DNA of 64,000 nucleotides from Phycisphaerales bacterium (lineage in GTDB: Bacteria; Planctomycetota; Phycisphaerae; Phycisphaerales; SM1A02), in assembly GCA_029246705.1 (NCBI GenBank), contig JAQWMQ010000001.1, positions 1-64,000 on the forward strand, in the 5' to 3' direction. A program made the translations under genes and the position numbers. Under the pieces are notes generated by a model. The model had not been told where the DNA came from. It ran no database searches and worked only from the letters and a program-made list of their open reading frames with translations. Positions 8,231 through 16,928 of this stretch are shown one piece after another (position 1 is the stretch's first letter; each line of letters starts with the position of its first letter).

Positions 8231-11158
8231 ATGATGCGCAAAACCATCTCTCTCGGAACGACAGGTTTCATTGGCCTTGCCGTATGCAGCAGCTCACTGA
8301 GCGCTTCAGCGAGCTCTGGCCTGGATTTCGTGATCAGTGAAGTCCGAATAGAGCAGACCAGTTCCGACGTCGATGAGTTCGTGGAGATTCGCGGCACGCC
8401 CGGTGCCAGCCTCGACGGATACACCTACATCGTGATCGGAGACTGCGACAGCTTCCCCCCCACCCAGAACGGGTGCATCGAGTCGGTCGTCGACTTGAGC
8501 GGGAACTTCATGGGCTCCAGCGGCTACTTCGTCATCGCCGAGAAGACCTTCACCCTCGGCACCCCCGACCTGGTCGCTTCGCTGAACTTCGAAGGCAACG
8601 ACAACGTCACCCACCTCCTGGTCGCGGATTTCACCGGGGCAATCGGTGACGACCTCGACACCAACGATGATGGCGAGCTCGACATCCTTCCCTGGACGTC
8701 GGTTACCGACTGCCTGGCACTGCTTCGCAACGCCACGCCCGACGGCAACAGTGACGAGTACTACTACTGTGATGACGCCATCGGTCCTGACGGCGGGTTC
8801 ACCCCCGGCTACGTCTACCGTTGCGAGGATACCGGCGCACTGGTCATCGGCGACTTCAACGTCGGCGTCGACGAGACCCCCGGATCCGACAACCCCATCT
8901 GCGATGGTGGCGGCGGTGGCGGTGGCCCCGTCATGATCAGTGAGATTCGCATCGACCAGTCCAGCACTGATGTCGACGAATACTTCGAACTGACCGGTGA
9001 GCCCAACACCTCCCTTGATGGCCTCACCTACATCGTCATCGGTGGCACGGGGTCCGACCCCGCCGGCAAGGTCGAGGCGGTCATTCCGCTCGACGGGTAC
9101 GTCATCGGCTCGACGGGCATCTTCTGGGCCGCGGAGGAAAACACCACCCTCGGCACCCCTGACGTGACCTTCACCAACGAAATCGACTTCCAGAACGGTG
9201 AGAACGTCACGCACTTGCTCGTTCGTGACTGCACCGCCAGCGACAACGATGACCTCGACACCGACAACGACGGTGTTCTCGACATCGTCCCCTGGTCCGA
9301 AGTCATCGACAGCATCGCCCTGGTGGAGAGCTTCTCGACCGGCTTCAGGATCTACTCGGACAACACCGTCGGCCCGGACGGCTCCTTCGTCCCCGGCCAC
9401 AGCTACCGGTGCTCGCCCGAAGGCGACTGGACCGTCGGCAGCTTCACCGTCGGTGAAACCGACACCCCCGGCGCTGAAAACCCGGCCTGTCCCGTCATCG
9501 TCTGTGGCGGCAGCGATGCCCTCAGCTGCTTCGAAGTCCGCGCCGATCCCGGTTGCTCCGACTTCTCCTGCTGCGAACTGGTCAACTCGGTCGACTCCAG
9601 CTGTGGCGAGATCGCCTGGGACCAGGATTGCGTCGATATCGCCAACCAGGTCTGCCTCTCCACCAACCCGGCTCCCGACGTGGCGCTCAACGAAGTCCGC
9701 ATGAAGCAGGGTGGCGACGACAATGACGAGTTCTTCGAGCTCACCGGAGCCCCCGGAACCAGCCTCGACGGCGTCAGCCTCCTCGTCATCGGCGGTACCG
9801 GTACCGACCCCAACGGCGTGGTCGAGACGGCCGTGAACCTTTCCGGCTACTCCATCAACGGCAACGGTTTCTTCGTCGCCGCGGAAGCCACGTTCTCCCT
9901 GGGATCGGCCGATGCGATCCTCGAGCTGAACTTCAACGACACCATGAACAAGACCCTCATGCTCGTGCACAACTTCGTGGGCACGGTCAACGGGGATCTC
10001 GACACCGATGACGACTGCTCCCTGAACAGCACGCCCTGGGACGCGGAGATCGACGGTATCAACTGGGTCAGCGGCCTCGACAGCAACTGCACCTACGCAA
10101 CCATCTCCGCCGGTCCTGACGGCGTCTTCTCCCCCGCTCATGCCTACATCTGCGATGCAGGCAACAACACCTGGGGCGTGGGCACGTTCGGTGCCGACGA
10201 CGAAGCAGCAGCCGATACCCCCAACGCTGAAAACCTCACCGACTGTGACCCCACGGACTGTGAGGACTGCGTGACCCAGGGCCTCGACGCGGTCGCCTGC
10301 GACCTGCTTCAGACCTATCGTTCGGACTGTTGCGGCAACTGGGACGCCAGCTGCGACGAATTCGTCTCCCGCAACCTCGTCTTCGCTGCTTCGGCACCCC
10401 TTGCCGTGGACGTCGTCGAGGTCAGGAACGACCAGATCAGCAACGACGACGACGAGTTCATCGAACTCCAGACAACCGCGGGCGCCGTGCTCGACGGGTA
10501 CTCGGTCATCGTGATCGGCGACGACACCACCACCGGATCAGGCAAGATCGAGACGCGAATCCCGCTTCTCGACGTCACGGCCGACGCCAATGGCCTGGTG
10601 CTGATCGCCGACAGCGCGACCTTCACCCTCGGCACACCCACCTACGACTTCGATTTCGACATCGAGAACCAGGACAACATCACCGTTGGTGTCGTCTACG
10701 GTTTCGGTGGTGATGACCTGCGTCCGGACATCGACACCGATGATGACGGCATGATCGACGTCACCCCCTGGGTGGAATCGACCAGCTGCATCGCGATTCT
10801 GGCCACCGATCCGGCCGTCGAAGGCGACCTGGTGTACTGCGGAGACCAGATCGGTCCGAATGCAGAGGGCTTCCATCCCGGTCACGTCTACTTCGACTGC
10901 GAACTCGGTACCTGGCAGAACGGCGTCTTCGATCCCGTGGGTGAATCCGACACTCCGGGCGAGCTCAACAACGGCTGTGATGGCGTGATCGAGGATTGCC
11001 TCGGCGACTTCAACAACGACGGCATCGTCGACGGTGCGGACCTCAGCGCCCTCCTCGGCGCCTGGGGCACCAACGATTCCTCCATCGACCTGACCGGTGA
11101 CGGCTTGATCGACGGTGCGGACCTCACCGTGCTGCTCGGCGGCTGGGGCGAGTGCTGA
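8231..11158 (+). CDS. Large secreted protein with four lamin-tail-like repeats and dockerin-like C-terminus
   Basis: Encodes 975 residues with a signal peptide (about 1-28, ending ASASS). Four repeats of about 240 residues begin near residues 33, 234, 482 and 723. Each opens with a variant of V-x-x-x-E-V/I-R-x-x-Q-x-x-x-D-x-D-E-F/Y and then LDG...IVIG, resembling lamin-tail (LTD) beta-sandwich modules. Cys-rich inserts lie at about 425-480 (PGCSDFSCCELV...WDQDCVDIA) and about 675-715 (DCCGNWDASCDEF). The last 55 residues carry two dockerin-like units (DFNNDGIVDGADLSALLGAWG, DLTGDGLIDGADLTVLLGGWG). It probably acts at the surface or outside the cell in adhesion; no catalytic motif was seen. 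A strong terminator follows. An AAGGA ribosome site lies about 10-13 nt before the double ATG. Confidence 0.8.
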   Translation: MMRKTISLGTTGFIGLAVCSSSLSASASSGLDFVISEVRIEQTSSDVDEFVEIRGTPGASLDGYTYIVIGDCDSFPPTQNGCIESVVDLSGNFMGSSGYFVIAEKTFTLGTPDLVASLNFEGNDNVTHLLVADFTGAIGDDLDTNDDGELDILPWTSVTDCLALLRNATPDGNSDEYYYCDDAIGPDGGFTPGYVYRCEDTGALVIGDFNVGVDETPGSDNPICDGGGGGGGPVMISEIRIDQSSTDVDEYFELTGEPNTSLDGLTYIVIGGTGSDPAGKVEAVIPLDGYVIGSTGIFWAAEENTTLGTPDVTFTNEIDFQNGENVTHLLVRDCTASDNDDLDTDNDGVLDIVPWSEVIDSIALVESFSTGFRIYSDNTVGPDGSFVPGHSYRCSPEGDWTVGSFTVGETDTPGAENPACPVIVCGGSDALSCFEVRADPGCSDFSCCELVNSVDSSCGEIAWDQDCVDIANQVCLSTNPAPDVALNEVRMKQGGDDNDEFFELTGAPGTSLDGVSLLVIGGTGTDPNGVVETAVNLSGYSINGNGFFVAAEATFSLGSADAILELNFNDTMNKTLMLVHNFVGTVNGDLDTDDDCSLNSTPWDAEIDGINWVSGLDSNCTYATISAGPDGVFSPAHAYICDAGNNTWGVGTFGADDEAAADTPNAENLTDCDPTDCEDCVTQGLDAVACDLLQTYRSDCCGNWDASCDEFVSRNLVFAASAPLAVDVVEVRNDQISNDDDEFIELQTTAGAVLDGYSVIVIGDDTTTGSGKIETRIPLLDVTADANGLVLIADSATFTLGTPTYDFDFDIENQDNITVGVVYGFGGDDLRPDIDTDDDGMIDVTPWVESTSCIAILATDPAVEGDLVYCGDQIGPNAEGFHPGHVYFDCELGTWQNGVFDPVGESDTPGELNNGCDGVIEDCLGDFNNDGIVDGADLSALLGAWGTNDSSIDLTGDGLIDGADLTVLLGGWGEC

Positions 11159-11197
11159 CCCAGGAGGACACCGTCCTCTTGCGATTCTGAATCCACG

Positions 11198-11235
11198 AAA
11201 CGCCCTCGGCCCTGCCGGGGGCGTTTCTCTTTTTT
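11198..11235 (+). terminator. Rho-independent terminator after the lamin-tail-like gene
   Basis: A stem AAACGCCCTCGGC / GCCGGGGGCGTTT closes a CCT loop (11198-11226) and is followed by a T-rich run (CTCTTTTTT). It sits 40 nt after the stop codon of the upstream plus-strand gene. Confidence 0.9.
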
Positions 11236-11265
11236 CAGCAGAACCGCTGGTCGCAAGATGCCGGA

Positions 11266-11271
11266 TATGAT
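11266..11271 (+). promoter_or_regulatory. Candidate -10 element (TATGAT) immediately upstream of mlaE-like gene
   Basis: TATGAT, five of six matches to the sigma-70 -10 hexamer, ends 9 nt before the ATG. No Shine-Dalgarno and no good -35 are visible. If used, the transcript would start within about three nucleotides of the start codon, so it would be nearly leaderless. Confidence 0.3.
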
Positions 11272-11280
11272 CCTGACTCA

Positions 11281-12114
11281 ATGAATTCGATTGCCTCACC
11301 CATCATGCGCCTTGGCGCCGCCATCCACACGGGAGTGGACGGTTTCGGACGGTTCTCCCGCTTTGCCGGCTCGGTCCTCTACTGGATCTGCGCACAGCCC
11401 GGGTCATGGCTTCGATGGCGCAACCTGGCGCCCCAGCTCTATGCGGTCGGAGTGATGAGCATTCCAGTGGTCGCGGTCACCGGGATGTTCATCGGGATGA
11501 TCCTCGCGCTTGAAGGCTTTGCACAGTTCGCTGCGCTCGGGCAGGAAGACCGCATCGGCGGTGTCATCAATGCCTCAGTGACCAAGCAGATCGGCCCGGT
11601 GCTGGCTGCGGTCATGGTGGCTGGCCGGGTCGGCGGCGCACTTGCAGCCGAACTGGGAACGATGAAGGTCACCGAGCAGCTCGACGCCCTGCGTGCGATG
11701 GGCAGCGACCCGATCCGGGTCCTGGTGGTGCCACGCTTCGTGGCCTGCATCGTCATGACCCCGATCCTGACCGTCTATTCGGACATTCTCGGTTCGTGGG
11801 GCGCCTGGGTGGTGGTCGTCCGGATCTTCGAGGTTCCCAGCGCGGACTACTGGTTCCACACCGCGAACTTCGTCACCTGGTGGGAACCCGTCGGCGGCCT
11901 GCTCAAGAGCGTCTTCTTCGGTGCCTGCATCGGTCTGGCCGCCTGCTACAAGGGCTTCTACTGCAGGCCCGGCGCAGCTGGCGTGGGTCGGGCCGCCACC
12001 GCCGCCTTCGTCTCGAGCTTCATCGGGATCATCATCATCAACCTGGTGCTGGCACAGTTCCTGAACACCTTCCGCCAGCTTGTGGACCCCAACGACACCA
12101 GTTTCTTCTTCTGA
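11281..12114 (+). CDS. MlaE family lipid ABC transporter permease
   Basis: Encodes 277 residues with five or six hydrophobic segments. The MlaE/YrbE signature region is visible as VTGMFIGMILALEGF, GPVLAAVMVAGRVGGALAAE and LGTMKVTEQLDALRAMGSDP. MlaE forms the inner-membrane permease of phospholipid or sterol transporters together with an MlaF ATPase and an MlaD substrate-binding ring protein. Neither partner gene is adjacent, so they must be encoded elsewhere. The next gene, 33 nt downstream on the same strand, is a transglutaminase-fold protein rather than a Mla component. A terminator isolates the gene from the upstream one. Confidence 0.88.
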   Translation: MNSIASPIMRLGAAIHTGVDGFGRFSRFAGSVLYWICAQPGSWLRWRNLAPQLYAVGVMSIPVVAVTGMFIGMILALEGFAQFAALGQEDRIGGVINASVTKQIGPVLAAVMVAGRVGGALAAELGTMKVTEQLDALRAMGSDPIRVLVVPRFVACIVMTPILTVYSDILGSWGAWVVVVRIFEVPSADYWFHTANFVTWWEPVGGLLKSVFFGACIGLAACYKGFYCRPGAAGVGRAATAAFVSSFIGIIIINLVLAQFLNTFRQLVDPNDTSFFF

Positions 12115-12147
12115 TTTCAAGGCCGTCATTCCCTTCGGGAGGCACCC

Positions 12148-13329
12148 ATGTCGTTCTACCCCGTGTTGAATGCCCGAATCCTGCTTGAAAGCTGCCTCGT
12201 ACTGGCGGTACTTCTCGTCACCAGCAACGCCTCGGCGCAACCAGCTGCCGGAGGCCCGCCGGTCTACCCGATCGAACGAATCGAACCCAAGCTCTGTGAA
12301 GCCACCATCGATGCGGGCATCTTCGCCGAACGACAGGTGATCAATGAGCAGGCACCGCTGCTATCCCAAAGATCGGAAGTACTGGTTCCGATCATCCTGC
12401 AGGGCGCCTATTCGAAAGTGGACCCCAGTTCGATCACCGTTTCCGGAAACATCAACGGCCAGGTCTTTTCCGATGGCCAGGTGCCCTGGACGATTCGTGG
12501 TCCCAGGCCGGATGGATCGGCCGAGATCGTGGTCGAACTCATAGACCTGCAGGCCCAGTCCGTCGGCGTGAAAGTGACCTGGACCGAACAGACCTGGCTC
12601 CCCCTGATCAACGAAGTCGACGCGCTCCGAACCACCTGGCCGAAGGAGTGGCCGGAAGCGACCAGGACGTACCTGAAACCCAGCCCCTGGATCCAGTCCG
12701 ACGACCAGTTCCTGATCGACTTCGTGGCCCGTGTGAGCAAGGGAAACCTGCGCGGTGTTTCGCCGTACGCCGCGGCCAAGGAACTGGTGCGGGAATCGGT
12801 ACTCGCCTACAAGTCGATCAGTGGAACCGGCAACGAACGACGCGAATTCGGCCAGATCTCCGGTTTGCAACTGATCGGAGCCTCTGAATCGGCACGATCC
12901 GCCACCGGTTCGCCCAACGACATGGTCTGCACCTGCGTGGCGATACTCAGGGCCGCCGGCATTCCTGCACGACCGGTCGTCGGCATCATGAAGGAACTGA
13001 CCAAGGATCTCAAGGAACGTACCCAGTGGCGGACCTGGGCCGAGTTCTACCTGCCCAAGGCAGGATGGGTGCCGTTCGACCCGAATCTCATGCGCGGATC
13101 AGGTTTCCAGTTTCGAGGACTCGAGCAAGCCTGGACCGGCTTCGCGAACATCAAGGACTTCAACGACAGGATCCCGGTCGCCTACCGATTCCAACCCGAG
13201 GGAAGCCTCTGGAACTGGCCACCGGTCTGGGGTTTCATCTACGGTGGTGATCTGCAGCGTGCGCGCAAGATCTATTCACAGACCTCGCTGATGCGCATCG
13301 GGCGAGGCGCTGGCATCCCTGATGCCTGA
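12148..13329 (+). CDS. Exported transglutaminase-fold protein, catalytic residues apparently replaced
   Basis: Encodes 393 residues starting with ATG after a strong ribosome site (GGGAGG). A signal peptide covers about 1-30 (VLAVLLVTSNASAQ). The C-terminal half has the transglutaminase/cysteine-protease core pattern AILRAAGIPARPVVG and AEFYLPKAGWVPFDPN. Aligned by eye to active members, the nucleophile Cys position is Pro256 (in GSPNDMVCTC) and the His position is Arg295 (in QWRTWAEF); only Asp311 is kept. Two Cys (261, 263) lie five and seven residues later and are probably structural. It may be an inactive binding domain. It lies 33 nt after mlaE and could be cotranscribed with it. Confidence 0.75.
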   Translation: MSFYPVLNARILLESCLVLAVLLVTSNASAQPAAGGPPVYPIERIEPKLCEATIDAGIFAERQVINEQAPLLSQRSEVLVPIILQGAYSKVDPSSITVSGNINGQVFSDGQVPWTIRGPRPDGSAEIVVELIDLQAQSVGVKVTWTEQTWLPLINEVDALRTTWPKEWPEATRTYLKPSPWIQSDDQFLIDFVARVSKGNLRGVSPYAAAKELVRESVLAYKSISGTGNERREFGQISGLQLIGASESARSATGSPNDMVCTCVAILRAAGIPARPVVGIMKELTKDLKERTQWRTWAEFYLPKAGWVPFDPNLMRGSGFQFRGLEQAWTGFANIKDFNDRIPVAYRFQPEGSLWNWPPVWGFIYGGDLQRARKIYSQTSLMRIGRGAGIPDA

Positions 13330-13345
13330 TGCCTGATCCCTGAGA
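13318..13345 (+). repeat. 7-bp tandem repeat spanning the stop codon
   Basis: Four units, CCTGATG, CCTGATG, CCTGATC and CCTGAGA, run through the end of the transglutaminase-fold gene. Because the period is 7, a TGA appears in each of the three forward frames. A short hairpin (GAGACG/CGTCTC, 13342-13359) follows, between two convergent genes. Confidence 0.6.
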
Positions 13346-13378
13346 CGCGATCCCGTCTCGCCGGACCGACAGCGTGAA

Positions 13379-14278
13379 TCACTTCTCGGATTTCTTCGCG
13401 GGCTTGCTCGGCCGGACCACTGCGGGCTGCTTGTTGGGACGGTTCGTTCCCGATCGTCCACGCGAACCGGTGCCCGGAACGATGATCGAGATCGATCCGG
13501 AGCGACGGGGAATGAGTGAGTCCTCGAGCCCTCGCGCCACCTCGTCGCGGTACTGGAAGTTCGAAGGGTCACCAACCATGCGAACCTTGCCGTCAAAGAC
13601 CACCGAGCAACCCGGTGCCAGCACGCAGGAGCTCCGGATCCCGATTGAATCATGAGCCTGCTGGAGGATTACCGGTTCACTCCGGTGGTCCTCGCCGACG
13701 CTCCAGTGTCGAGCCTTGGTCACGCCGGCTGATCGTCTCTCGATGGAGAACGGGCCGGCACCATGACGAACCGCGAAGCGACCATCGACCACCACGCTCC
13801 ATGCACAATCATCGGACGGTATCGAGATCGCCACTCCGGCGGCATCGGACTTCGCTCGCATCACGGCACTGGTCTTCAGGGCCACCGGCCCATCGATCAA
13901 CGGGTTCAGCGGCAGATCAAGGCGGATCGAACCATCAAAGGGGCCGACGATCCCGTAGATTCCCTCGATCGAGGCTTCACCATTCGGGTTCGGGTCACAC
14001 ACCAGGTTCCAGTGGACCAGAAGTCCGCCTTCCGGTCGGTCGACGGAACCCACGAAACGCAGTCGACCGTCCGACTTGATGCGTTCACCCTGGACGGTCA
14101 GGACCAGTGGATCCCGATCCCGCTGGTCAAGGACCAGACGTGCCATCTGGTCGGGTCGGGCGGTTGCCGTCTCGTCGAGGCGGGCGGTTGACGTCTCGTC
14201 GGCGTGAACCGACATCCCGGGCAACATGAACGTTGCCATCAGCACGAGCATCCCGATGTCCCGGACCTTTGCGATCAC
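13379..14278 (-). CDS. Hypothetical exported protein
   Basis: I choose GTG 14278 as the start because GAGGAGG lies 9 nt upstream and the product then begins with a basic segment (IAKVRD) and a hydrophobic stretch (MLVLMATFMLPGMSVHA), a normal signal peptide. An upstream in-frame TTG (14347) has no ribosome site. The mature protein of about 275 residues has two recognisable traits: a beta-rich middle (LVLTVQGERIKSDGRLRFVG, IRLDLPLNPLIDGPVALK) and a basic C-terminal tail rich in Arg, Pro and Lys (GSRGRSGTNRPNKQPAVVRP). Residues following the signal contain a short internal duplication (TSTARLDETATARPD). No family was recognised. It is convergent with the transglutaminase-fold gene. Confidence 0.7.
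   Translation of the reverse strand: MIAKVRDIGMLVLMATFMLPGMSVHADETSTARLDETATARPDQMARLVLDQRDRDPLVLTVQGERIKSDGRLRFVGSVDRPEGGLLVHWNLVCDPNPNGEASIEGIYGIVGPFDGSIRLDLPLNPLIDGPVALKTSAVMRAKSDAAGVAISIPSDDCAWSVVVDGRFAVRHGAGPFSIERRSAGVTKARHWSVGEDHRSEPVILQQAHDSIGIRSSCVLAPGCSVVFDGKVRMVGDPSNFQYRDEVARGLEDSLIPRRSGSISIIVPGTGSRGRSGTNRPNKQPAVVRPSKPAKKSEK
14157..14204. repeat. 24-bp tandem duplication inside the hypothetical exported gene
   Basis: Two adjacent 24-bp units differ at about three positions and encode the repeated TARLDETATARPDE-like segment just after the signal peptide. Length 24 keeps the frame. Confidence 0.6.
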
Positions 14279-14396
14279 TGAAGACGGCCTCCTCACAATC
14301 AGGGAGATCGGCCGATCGGGCGGACGGCTTCGCAGGTTCTCGGTCAATCCAGCGCGAGTCGGACCAGAGTCTTCGGTATGGAAGAGCGGAGCCCCG

Positions 14397-15023
14397 TTAC
14401 CGGACGGATCTGCCGGCTCGGAGGCGAGTGACCGCCTCGGTCACTTCTTCGACCAGTGCCTCTTCGCGAGGCAGGTTGTGCTTGCCATAGGCATCTCGAG
14501 GCGGGATCACCCTGACACCCAGTTCGGCCAGGCGACGACAATTCTCGACCAGCACCTGGTTGTGCATCGTTCCATGCATGGTCGGTGCGAAGAGCACCGT
14601 CGAACGCCCCTGTTCCATTCGACCGAGTGCGGAAGCGATGCTGGCGGTGACCACCGTGTCGGCGATTCCCGATACGACCTTGCCGATCGTGTTGTAGCTC
14701 GCGGGGGCGACCAGATAGACGTCAAAAGGCGCATGGTCGGAGAGATGTTCCGCATCCGGAGTGAGTCGCGTGATGCAGGGGTTGGTGGTCGCCCATTCAA
14801 GGGTCTCAGCGGTCACGTAGCGCAGGGCCTCCCCGGAGCAGAACGCCTGCACGTCGGCCCCCTGCCGCCGCAGCGAGCGGGCCAGCGTGGGTGTGGTGTA
14901 GGCGGCGATTCCACCAGTGACCAGCAGCGCGATTCGCACCTCGTGAAGGGCATCCCCTTCCCTCGGGACCTCATGGTCTCCGAGATCGCTCGGGGTCGGG
15001 GGCTTGTGGTCCCATTCGGTCAT
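14397..15023 (-). CDS. HFCD-type flavoprotein (CoaC/Dfp-like)
   Basis: Encodes 208 residues. After an N-terminal extension of about 28 residues, VRIALLVTGGIAAYTTPTLARSLRRQGADV starts a Rossmann-like flavoprotein domain. YLVAPASYNTIGKVVSGIADT and VLFAPTMHGTMHNQ, then VRVIPPRDAYGKHNLP, are the characteristic motifs of homo-oligomeric FMN-containing Cys decarboxylases and their relatives. Full-length CoaBC has about 400 residues with a synthetase half, which is absent here. It may act in coenzyme A biosynthesis or be a paralogue with a different substrate. It follows the alpha/beta hydrolase gene by 9 nt, with an AGGAT ribosome site, so the two form an operon. Confidence 0.82.
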   Translation of the reverse strand: MTEWDHKPPTPSDLGDHEVPREGDALHEVRIALLVTGGIAAYTTPTLARSLRRQGADVQAFCSGEALRYVTAETLEWATTNPCITRLTPDAEHLSDHAPFDVYLVAPASYNTIGKVVSGIADTVVTASIASALGRMEQGRSTVLFAPTMHGTMHNQVLVENCRRLAELGVRVIPPRDAYGKHNLPREEALVEEVTEAVTRLRAGRSVR

Positions 15024-15032
15024 GACTTCATC

Positions 15033-15920
15033 CTAGCGATCAGCCGTGGTTCGAGCCCGGCATTCGTCGAGGAATGCCCCGATCACCTCGAGGAACCGCT
15101 TCTCTTCGGACTGGTCCTCGAGGATGTTGTGGTCGCCCCTGAGCAGCACGTGGCGAGCATGCGGCGCGGATTCCCGTACTCGCCTGGACTGTGATCCGGA
15201 AATCACCTGGTCCGAATCATGTTCGATCAGCAGCGTGGGAACCGAACCGAGGGTCTCGAGTGCCCCGACGGTATCGAACTGATTCCTGACCAGGAACGGC
15301 GGTGCGCCATAGCGCCAGGCCATTTCGCCGATGCTGGCCGGCGGGGTCTGGAGGATCATGCCTGCAGGGGCCCGATCGAGAGCCACCTGGGCGGCCAGTG
15401 CACCTCCGATCGACCGACCGTAGAGGACCACGCAATCGGGATCCACACCGGGTTCACGGAGCAGTCGATCGATGAACTCGACCGTGTCTTTCCGAAGCTT
15501 CGACTCGGAAGGTGATCCCGCGGCCCTGCCATACCCACGAAATTCCGGCAGCAGCACGTTCCAACCCTGCGCGGCGAACCAGGAAGCCTCGCTGATCCAG
15601 CCGTCGATCACCATGCCGTTGCCGTGCAGCATCACGACCGTTCCGCAGGCTTCCTGCTGATCGCATCCCGAGCCCGGCAGGTACCACGCATGAACGGGCC
15701 CCTCTTCGGAACGAATGGACCATTCGGTGAAGCCGACCGGTGCCTCTGAAAGCGTCCGGGCACCGAGCACGTGCCGAGGGAAGAGCAGCATGTCCTGGAC
15801 CAGGAACAGAAGAAGCAGCCAACCGGCGTAGGCCAGGACGATCACGAGCAACAGGGAAAGCAGCATGGTTCGTCGAGACCGCACCTTTCGATCCGTGGAA
15901 GCGGGGTTGGATCCACTCAT
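15033..15920 (-). CDS. Membrane-anchored alpha/beta hydrolase
   Basis: Encodes 295 residues. Residues about 19-42 form one N-terminal membrane anchor (LLSLLLVIVLAYAGWLLLLF). The hydrolase core has VVMLHGNGMVIDGW (oxyanion region), the nucleophile elbow VLYGRSIGGALAAQ (G-R-S-I-G), an Asp in LLIEHDSDQVIS and the His in LLRGDHNILED. This makes a full Ser-Asp-His triad of the BEM46/YfhR-like serine hydrolase group. Substrate unknown, possibly an ester or lipid at the membrane. It is the first gene of a two-gene operon with the flavoprotein and is divergent from the glycosyltransferase gene. Confidence 0.85.
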   Translation of the reverse strand: MSGSNPASTDRKVRSRRTMLLSLLLVIVLAYAGWLLLLFLVQDMLLFPRHVLGARTLSEAPVGFTEWSIRSEEGPVHAWYLPGSGCDQQEACGTVVMLHGNGMVIDGWISEASWFAAQGWNVLLPEFRGYGRAAGSPSESKLRKDTVEFIDRLLREPGVDPDCVVLYGRSIGGALAAQVALDRAPAGMILQTPPASIGEMAWRYGAPPFLVRNQFDTVGALETLGSVPTLLIEHDSDQVISGSQSRRVRESAPHARHVLLRGDHNILEDQSEEKRFLEVIGAFLDECRARTTADR

Positions 15921-16064
15921 GGTGTCATCGTTTCACTGAGGGAAAAAGCCATTCCAGCCAGAGAGATAAACCTGAATATCGGGCATGAGGAGAATAACCA
16001 CTCCAAAGAAATCTCCACCCGGGAATGAAGGCTCCTGCCCGGCCCTCGAGGAAGGCGGTTCGGG

Positions 16065-16070
16065 TATGGT
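16065..16070 (+). promoter_or_regulatory. Candidate -10 element (TATGGT) next to glycosyltransferase start
   Basis: TATGGT ends 6 nt before the ATG, and no clear Shine-Dalgarno is seen. This is the same spacing as the TATGAT upstream of the porin gene and suggests a leaderless start. The match is only moderate and no -35 is evident. Confidence 0.2.
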
Positions 16071-16076
16071 TTCAGC

Positions 16077-16928
16077 ATGCCCAGCGTCGCCGTCATTCTC
16101 CCTGTCCACAACGAGGAATGGCTGATCGGGTCCGTTCTCGGGCAGGTCACGGATTTCGCTCGGACCCACCGCGACTGGCGATTCATCTTCGTCGATGACG
16201 GCTCCTCGGACGGGACTCCGGACCGGATCCGCGAGCATCTCCAGCAGACCCCCAACGATTCGATCCAGCTGCAGGCCCTGAGGCCTAATCGCGGCAAGGC
16301 TCGCGCCCTTCGAGCCGCGATACTCGACACCAACGAGGACCTCGTGCTCTTCACCGACGGGGACCTGGCCTACAACCTCGACCACCTGGACGAACTGGCA
16401 AGGGAACTCCGGGACGCAGACGTCGTGATCGGCTCGAGGGCGCTCTCCGTCGGCCCGCAGACCAACATAACCCTCACCCGTCGCATGGTGGGAACGGCCT
16501 TCAACCGGATCGTCAGGCTGATCACCGGCCTGCCCCATGAAGACACCCAGGCAGGACTCAAGGGTTTCCAACGCGACGCCGCACGAGTTCTCTTCAGGGC
16601 CCAGGTGGTCGAGGATTTCGCCTTCGATGCCGAACTGCTCTACCTGGCCAAGGTGCTCAACCTCAAGGTCACCGAGATACCCGCCAATGTCTCCGCGCGT
16701 CATTCCTACAAGAAGTCGCGCGTGAACATGCTGCGTGATCCCCTCCGCATGTTCGGCTCGCTCCTCAGGATGCGGATCGTACACCGGAAACTCCGCAAAC
16801 GGCCGGTGCAACCGACCGCATCGACCGGCAGGCAGGATCCACCCGAAATCGACATCGAACCCGACCTGGACAGGATCCTCGAGAACAAGGCCCCGCAAAA
16901 AGCGGAAACGGCATCCTCCGAGCGATGA
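16077..16928 (+). CDS. Family 2 glycosyltransferase (dolichol-phosphate-mannose-synthase-like)
   Basis: Encodes 283 residues. SVAVILPVHNEEWLIGSVL and FIFVDDGSSDGT are the opening GT-A motifs of family 2. DLVLFTDGDLAYNLDHL supplies the DxD metal site. GLKGFQRDAARVLF with FAFDAELLYLA resembles the acceptor region of polyprenyl-phosphate glycosyltransferases. There are no C-terminal membrane helices, so it probably acts at the cytoplasmic face of the membrane. The likely reaction is transfer from a nucleotide sugar to a lipid or glycan carrier. It overlaps the polysaccharide deacetylase gene by 4 nt (ATGA), so both probably work on one glycan. Confidence 0.88.
   Translation: MPSVAVILPVHNEEWLIGSVLGQVTDFARTHRDWRFIFVDDGSSDGTPDRIREHLQQTPNDSIQLQALRPNRGKARALRAAILDTNEDLVLFTDGDLAYNLDHLDELARELRDADVVIGSRALSVGPQTNITLTRRMVGTAFNRIVRLITGLPHEDTQAGLKGFQRDAARVLFRAQVVEDFAFDAELLYLAKVLNLKVTEIPANVSARHSYKKSRVNMLRDPLRMFGSLLRMRIVHRKLRKRPVQPTASTGRQDPPEIDIEPDLDRILENKAPQKAETASSER

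Noticed and set aside
8306-10141. Long open frame (611 codons) on the minus strand
   Set aside because: It is the antisense of the lamin-tail-like gene, has no family motif or ribosome site, and arises from the GC-rich Asp/Val-coding bias.
11281-12114. Complete Mla lipid transport operon
   Set aside because: Only the MlaE-type permease is present; no MlaF ATPase or MlaD-like gene flanks it.
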